A stretch of 9,796 bases of DNA from contig JAISCG010000124.1 in the NCBI GenBank assembly GCA_031265715.1, positions 1-9,796 of the forward strand, in the 5' to 3' direction. This DNA is from Holosporaceae bacterium (lineage in GTDB: Bacteria; Pseudomonadota; Alphaproteobacteria; UBA3830). Of the stretch, positions 6,052-9,796 are shown piece after piece; position 1 is the first letter of the stretch; each line of letters starts with the position of its first letter. The notes beneath the pieces were generated by a model. It searched no databases. It saw only the letters and a list, made by a program, of their open reading frames with translations, and was not told where the DNA came from. Made by a program: the position numbers and the translations under genes.

Positions 6052-6510
6052 TTGCCGACGCTGAAAAAAATATATTCTCATTTCCTGGTTTTTGCTTTTT
6101 TTGCAATGCTGTCTTTTTTCTCAATCGATTTTATGTGCGGGCTGATGTACTGTGTCATATTTGTTATGGTTGTTTCTAGAAAGCAATACGCAAATTCAGC
6201 GGACATATTTGCTGCATCAATTTTGGCGGATATCCGCTCCGGCGCCTTCATCGGAATCACGTTCATCTCGGCGGCCGTTTTTTTTTCGATTACGCGAAAA
6301 TACAGAACGTCATTCCAAAATTTTTACATGAGCATTTGGTATCTTTTCGTATCTCTTTGCTGCTGTAAATTCGCCATGTTTTTGCTGATAAACCTGATGA
6401 AATATCGCTTCGATCTTCGCTCTAACCTCAGACAGACGGTCTACGCGCTGCTGAGTTACACATTTTATTATTGTGTAACAGCTGTCCGCGAAAAAAATAC
6501 CGACACTTGA
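6052..6510 (+). CDS. Small integral membrane protein, possibly MreD-like
   Basis: The 152-residue product has four or more hydrophobic segments (about 11-42, 52-80, 91-116 and 128-142) and little else. Size and the stretch ILADIRSGAFIGITFISA (57-74) resemble the conserved 'LLDLLSGSPLGLHAL' part of MreD, the inner-membrane partner of the MreBC cell-shape complex; this is a resemblance, not a firm match. The start is TTG at 6052, one base after the phosphoesterase stop, consistent with translational coupling; the first in-frame ATG (6106) would cut into the first membrane segment. A T9 run lies at about 6281-6289. mreB, mreC and pbp genes are not adjacent. The stop codon overlaps the start of the repeat end at 6508-6530. 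Confidence 0.6.
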   Translation: MPTLKKIYSHFLVFAFFAMLSFFSIDFMCGLMYCVIFVMVVSRKQYANSADIFAASILADIRSGAFIGITFISAAVFFSITRKYRTSFQNFYMSIWYLFVSLCCCKFAMFLLINLMKYRFDLRSNLRQTVYALLSYTFYYCVTAVREKNTDT

Positions 6511-6530
6511 TTAAGTGCGACTGGTGGTAG
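6508..6530 (+). repeat. Repeat-family end overlapping a stop codon
   Basis: TGATTAAGTGCGACTGGTGG plus TAG matches the family end (GATTAAATG then GGGTGGTAAG at 4065-4087) with a few changes. The TGA is the stop of the upstream membrane-protein gene. CACTT/AAGTG at 6504-6517 makes a small hairpin with a GATT loop. Confidence 0.65.
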
Positions 6531-6537
6531 TTTGCCT

Positions 6538-6565
6538 ATTACATTTTCGTCCCGTGTAATATAAT
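6538..6565 (+). promoter_or_regulatory. Possible promoter of the metalloprotease operon
   Basis: A perfect TATAAT at 6560-6565 is preceded by ATTACA (6538-6543, 4 of 6) with a 16-base spacer. It begins 8 bases after the repeat end and would give a leader of about 90 bases. A TTGACT at 6598-6603 is an alternative -35 but lacks a good -10. Motif match only. Confidence 0.4.
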
Positions 6566-6661
6566 TTTATTTTTTTCAATCAATGGTTGTATAAATATTG
6601 ACTTCAAGAATTAAGCTTAGTAGACCAAAGTTCCACTTTAGTTGTTGTAGGTAGGTGTGAA

Positions 6662-8062
6662 ATGGTTAAAATCTGTATAGTTTGTTTTCTTGCTGTTTCG
6701 ACATTGCTGCACGGAACAGAACCGCCCGGTCTGCTGCAGTTTGAAGACAGTTTGTATAGTCGGTTTATGCAACCGTTTAGGGGTAAAGTACAAGAGATTG
6801 GAAGTTTTAACGGAGAACTGCTTCAAGTGTACGAACATCTTGATCCGACAAGAAAGAAGGAAACGCGTACGTACTTGAGGTACGCTTCTCTGTCAAATAG
6901 TGATCTTGTCCGTTCTTTTATCGATAATTTTTTGGAAGTAAGCGACGATGTAGACGAAGCAGTACGTGATGCATTAAGTAAAGTAGTATCTAAAGTAATA
7001 TCTCGAGATGTCGGGCGGTTAGAGATCGAGTTATTAATGACAAAGATGACGGTGCGTCGCTCATTTTGGGGGAAAGTTAAAACTGGAATTACAACCAGAA
7101 TGGGGTCTTTTTCAGATGCGGTTAAAGAATCAGCAAACAAAAACAGAGATAAAGGTGCAAGTGCGAATCTTCTCGAGAAATCTCATCTGGTAGACAATAT
7201 GTTGAAAATTTTGTCTAATCCGGAAGATCCGAATTCTGTAAATCCTGCAGGTTATGACTCGTTAGCCGGCGATTTTTGGAAAAAGTTTTACTTTGACGGA
7301 GATGCTCAAATAAATGCTTTTCTTTGTCTGATCAAATGTGAATCGTCTTGGGGTGTGTTTCCTGCAGTTGGTAATGTAACACTTGATAAATATGGCGCAA
7401 CATCTAGTGCGCTTAAGGTTATTAGACTGTTGCGGCAACTGGATACTGCGACATCGAGTATACTTCGTTCTTTACATATGAGTGCTCTGGCTGGGGATAA
7501 AAATGCCTTCGGTCATTCTCATGTGGGGCTCATTCCCGCTCCGGTATCAGTCAAAATAAAATTTGGTATTCACAACAAAGATGGCATTGTTCTTGAAGGA
7601 GGTCATTACTGTTACATCCCAGATGGCGCAAGTAGTGAAGATGGAGAAAATAGGGGGATTGGAGCGCAACAAAAGACTCTCCATGGTTCTATGTTTCATG
7701 AGTTAGGCCATGCTCTGCGTTGGTTTGAAGGAAGAAGCAGGAATAAAGATGATCGTCTCTCGCTAATGCGTGTGTATCATCAAGATGAAGACGCTGTAGA
7801 CAAATGGAGTAATGATGAAGAACTTTCAAATATTGTAGGTTTATCATATAGTGATGGGAAGTGGGTTCTCGATCCCGTAAGCTGTGCAGCGTTTTGTCGA
7901 AGTGAGGTGAAGATTAGTAAAAATTTCAATGTTAGGTGCCTTCATATAGTGCCCCCCCCTGAGGATATGGGAGCATCGGTTCCTCCCGAGAGGATTCCGG
8001 CGACTACCGGTCTGTTTGACAAAAAGGTAATGGCTGATTTTTTTGTAAATATTTATGGCTAG
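6662..8062 (+). CDS. Exported zinc-metalloprotease-like protein (HELGH)
   Basis: The 466-residue product has a signal peptide (MVKICIVCFLAVSTLLHGTE) and a zincin signature in HGSMFHELGHALRWFEG (residues 341-357): H346, E347 and H350 are the expected zinc and catalytic residues. A later acidic pair in NDEELSNIVGL (E386/E387) is a good candidate for the third ligand. This layout, and the HELGHALR...G / EE..VG pattern, recall the M91 (NleD/HopH1) class of effector proteases, though overall membership is unproven. Residues 20-330 are helical, with no domain I recognise. AGGTAGG at 6649-6655 is a good ribosome site. A run of eight C (7952-7959) lies in the codons of Pro431-Pro433; loss of one base would change the last 34 residues to a different short tail. 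It is followed 10 bases later by an acidic exported protein. Codons look more A/T-ending than in gpsA or obg. Confidence 0.75.
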   Translation: MVKICIVCFLAVSTLLHGTEPPGLLQFEDSLYSRFMQPFRGKVQEIGSFNGELLQVYEHLDPTRKKETRTYLRYASLSNSDLVRSFIDNFLEVSDDVDEAVRDALSKVVSKVISRDVGRLEIELLMTKMTVRRSFWGKVKTGITTRMGSFSDAVKESANKNRDKGASANLLEKSHLVDNMLKILSNPEDPNSVNPAGYDSLAGDFWKKFYFDGDAQINAFLCLIKCESSWGVFPAVGNVTLDKYGATSSALKVIRLLRQLDTATSSILRSLHMSALAGDKNAFGHSHVGLIPAPVSVKIKFGIHNKDGIVLEGGHYCYIPDGASSEDGENRGIGAQQKTLHGSMFHELGHALRWFEGRSRNKDDRLSLMRVYHQDEDAVDKWSNDEELSNIVGLSYSDGKWVLDPVSCAAFCRSEVKISKNFNVRCLHIVPPPEDMGASVPPERIPATTGLFDKKVMADFFVNIYG

Positions 8063-8072
8063 GAGTATGATT

Positions 8073-8621
8073 ATGCGTGTTTTTTTTGCTTTAGTGTTTG
8101 CTTCGTGTTTCTTTGTGGAAAGTATGAATAGAGAGCCGTTCGATAAGGTTATCTCGAATTTTAGAAATGGAAACTATGATGCCGCGGTTTCTGAAGCGGT
8201 AAATTTGGGAAGAGGTGCTGATAATACATTTAAAAATGACAGTCGCTTTTTTTTATGTCGTTTTTTTAAGCCCATGCTTTCGGTTGATGAAAATCTTAGA
8301 CGGTTTCATAGTGATGTTTCTTCATTGTGTACGGGACTTTCTCGAGAAGATAAGCTGAATTATTATTCGGATTATGCCACCATGATGGCAGTGTTTGAGA
8401 ATTTTGCATTTGAAAAATCTGAGGACCCCAGAGGAGATTGGTTTGGGGATCGGGTGGTATGCATTGATGAGGATGAGGATTCCGATTCGTATGAAGAGAT
8501 TCCGGTTATTGTTGAAATTCAGGAAGATAGTGAAGATGAGGATTACGGATTAGGTGGAATTGATTTTGGGGCTCTCATGGAGAATGCGAGACGAATTTGT
8601 TTGGGAAGAGAGGATGCTTAA
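8073..8621 (+). CDS. Small acidic exported protein, partner gene of the protease
   Basis: The 182-residue product is not recognised. It has a signal peptide (MRVFFALVFASCFFVES), a helical middle (about 20-115) and a strongly acidic stretch at 131-158 (IDEDEDSDSYEE, then IQEDSEDEDYG). AGGAG at 8061-8065 is 7 bases from the ATG at 8073; the in-frame ATGs at 8055 and 8067 are too early or too close, although the 8055 start would overlap the protease stop. The signal peptide (L.FAS..F..SM) resembles that of the coiled-coil protein at 4490. Tight spacing makes an operon with the protease likely; an inhibitor, chaperone or co-secreted factor are all possible and unproven. T8 and T7 runs lie at 8247-8254 and 8261-8267. 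Confidence 0.65.
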   Translation: MRVFFALVFASCFFVESMNREPFDKVISNFRNGNYDAAVSEAVNLGRGADNTFKNDSRFFLCRFFKPMLSVDENLRRFHSDVSSLCTGLSREDKLNYYSDYATMMAVFENFAFEKSEDPRGDWFGDRVVCIDEDEDSDSYEEIPVIVEIQEDSEDEDYGLGGIDFGALMENARRICLGREDA

Positions 8622-8658
8622 CTTTTAAAAAGCTGGATTTGTTATTAGTTGAAGCCTC

Positions 8659-8853
8659 CTTCCCCTGTCTGATCTTTTTTATTTGAAGTTTTGATAAAAT
8701 GTTGGTGGATTTTCGTGGTAACGCTTTCGCATCATTGCGAGTAAAGTGAAGCACTCCGGAACTCAAATTTAAGTAAATTTAAAATATCCGGATTGCCGCG
8801 TTGTTTCACTCCTAGCAATGACGAGAATAAGAAAAGATCCGACGAATAATAAG
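8659..8853 (+). mobile_element. MITE-like palindromic repeat, copy 2, with decayed terminal inverted repeats
   Basis: The left end is CTTCCCCTGTCTGATC (8659-8674) and the right end GATCCGACGAATAATAAG (8836-8853), which are inverse relatives of each other and of the end at 5152-5169. In between are a GTGGTAA block (8716-8722) and the large palindrome, in the same order as copy 1 read on its minus strand. About 195 bp, no coding capacity, located between the accessory operon and the TadE-like gene. Confidence 0.7.
8730..8825. repeat. Large imperfect palindrome inside copy 2
   Basis: The left arm CATCATTGCGAGTAAAGTG (8730-8748) continues to CACTCCGGA. The right arm TCCGGATTGCCGCG (8787-8800) continues to TTTCACTCCTAGCAATGACG. 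They are inverse complements with some mismatches around an AT-rich centre (about 8761-8786), able to form a long hairpin that could end transcription from the operon upstream. Confidence 0.75.
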
Positions 8854-8948
8854 CCGGCACTTAAGAAATCCTTCATTCCTTTCTCCTGCGCTAACATATT
8901 ATTAACCTTTGCTACTCTACAATTCTCGAAAAGTTTAGGGAGTTTTGT

Positions 8949-9692
8949 ATGCCGCTGTCGAAGAAAATATCCGCGACGGGATTTTCGAATTTTTTTCGAC
9001 GCAGATCAGCATCAAAAGCCGTAATCACGCTGGAGGCAGCGCTGACTCTTCCGGCGATATGCTATCTCGTGTTTTTTCTGCTTGAAATGGTGAAAATTAA
9101 TATTACCCAAACCGCGGTGGAAACAATTGCGGCAGAATGCACATTCGAATTCATAGCAAACGGAAACGCTACAAATTTTACGACAATTATCAGTAAGTAT
9201 CGTCCGGCGTTTATTCCCTCGGATAACCTCAGGTACTGGATCAGACTGTATGTGAAAAACGGCACTACCGAGGGACTGGCCTACATGTGCGCAACGTCCC
9301 CCTACGGCGGCGAAGAAATATATTGGCCTGACGATAATTTTGGAAATCGTAACGACAACGCCGATTTTATGGACACAGATAAGACCAATACGATCCTGGC
9401 GGCAACAAACTATTTAGGGGTAACTGATTACGCCAACAAAAGAACCCTTTTCGATAATTATCTGGCAGGAGACCCGAACACTCCCGGAGGCACGGCTTTT
9501 GTACTCACTTTTGTCGTTGATTTTCCGTTCTCCTCTCCATTCATCAGAATGCTTTTTTCCGGGGGATCCAATACGAAAAAAAATGGTGGAGGCGGCGCAA
9601 GAGGAAGCAAATATTTGCTCTGGGGAAGAGGCGTCGGCATAGTAAATGACACGACGACGCTGGTAACCGAAACACCAACAACACCAACATAA
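8949..9692 (+). CDS. TadE-like pilus-assembly/secreted membrane-anchored protein
   Basis: The 247-residue protein has a basic N-terminus (residues 5-23), then the prepilin-like signature AVITLEAALTLPAICYLVFF (24-43) running into one membrane helix, with the conserved glutamate E29. This fits TadE/TadG-type pseudopilins, whose helix anchors or assembles the protein at the inner membrane. The exported part (about 50-247) holds a hydrophobic patch (AFVLTFVVDFPFSSPFIRML), a glycine-rich loop (NGGGGARG) and a Thr/Pro tail. Length exceeds a minimal TadE (about 130-200). GGGAG at 8938-8942 supports the start. No other tad genes are visible; the next gene, rpoH, begins 18 bases after its stop. Confidence 0.65.
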   Translation: MPLSKKISATGFSNFFRRRSASKAVITLEAALTLPAICYLVFFLLEMVKINITQTAVETIAAECTFEFIANGNATNFTTIISKYRPAFIPSDNLRYWIRLYVKNGTTEGLAYMCATSPYGGEEIYWPDDNFGNRNDNADFMDTDKTNTILAATNYLGVTDYANKRTLFDNYLAGDPNTPGGTAFVLTFVVDFPFSSPFIRMLFSGGSNTKKNGGGGARGSKYLLWGRGVGIVNDTTTLVTETPTTPT

Positions 9693-9710
9693 AAAATCGG
9701 AGGAATAAAA

Positions 9711-9796
9711 ATGGCGGCATTCAGCAGTATTTTTGATGACAGCAGTTTAAATTCGTACGTTTCCGGAATAAAAAAATTCCCGATGCTCGGAGAAGA
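9711..9796 (+). CDS. rpoH: RNA polymerase sigma-32 factor, N-terminal fragment
   Basis: Only about 28 residues are in the window. SLNSYVSGIKKFPMLGE matches the start of alphaproteobacterial RpoH ('GLSRYLQEIRKFPML.PEEE'), the sigma factor that directs heat-shock and stress genes. A clean GGAGG at 9700-9704 is 6 bases before the ATG. The reading frame stays open to the window edge. Another sigma-70 family member remains possible on so short a match. Confidence 0.7.
   Translation, partial: MAAFSSIFDDSSLNSYVSGIKKFPMLGE

Noticed and set aside
4988..8853. CRISPR array
   Set aside because: The repeats are few, far apart, inverted relative to each other and of unequal spacing; no spacer pattern.

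Overview
The window looks like a piece of an alphaproteobacterial chromosome, most plausibly from an obligate or facultative intracellular lineage of the Holosporales/Rickettsiales kind. The support is a short Obg with no C-terminal extension, a TadE-like protein just ahead of a gene whose first residues read as RpoH, poly-A/T-rich intergenic DNA, and palindromic repeats of the 'ATTGCGAG...AAGCAATCC' type common in such genomes. The lineage is an inference; no rRNA or tRNA is present to fix it.

Two kinds of DNA alternate. The housekeeping genes are: a truncated FlaA1/CapD-like membrane protein (1-1023, minus), gpsA (1111-2070, plus), obg (2285-3283, minus), a YmdB/TIGR00282-type phosphoesterase followed 1 nt later by a small MreD-like membrane protein (5238-6510, plus), a TadE-like protein (8949-9692, plus) and the start of rpoH (9711-, plus). 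Inserted between them are accessory segments. Their genes encode proteins with Sec-type signal peptides and no obvious core function: a 175-residue protein (3421-3948, minus), a 165-residue coiled-coil protein (4490-4987, plus), and a two-gene unit (6662-8621, plus) coding for a HELGH zinc-metalloprotease-like protein and a small acidic partner. By eye these genes use more A/T-ending codons than the core genes.

The accessory segments are associated with a repeat family whose end carries GGGTGGTAAG (inverse CTTACCACCC). The clearest case is a 728-bp unit (3360-4087) bounded by 30-bp inverted repeats that match at 29 of 30 positions and holding only one secreted-protein gene. Related ends occur at 4392-4414, 5152-5169, 6509-6530 and, decayed, 8836-8853. 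Two ~190-bp MITE-like copies of a longer repeat with an internal palindrome (4988-5169 and 8659-8853) lie in opposite orientation and also carry these ends. My reading is that a small non-autonomous repeat family marks, and may have moved, secreted-protein genes into gaps between conserved genes.

The secreted proteins are candidates for host-directed factors. Only the metalloprotease has a recognisable catalytic signature. The core genes cover glycerol-3-phosphate synthesis for membrane lipids (gpsA), ribosome assembly GTPase function (obg), envelope/sugar chemistry (the CapD-like gene), cell shape (MreD-like, tentative) and the heat-shock sigma factor (rpoH).
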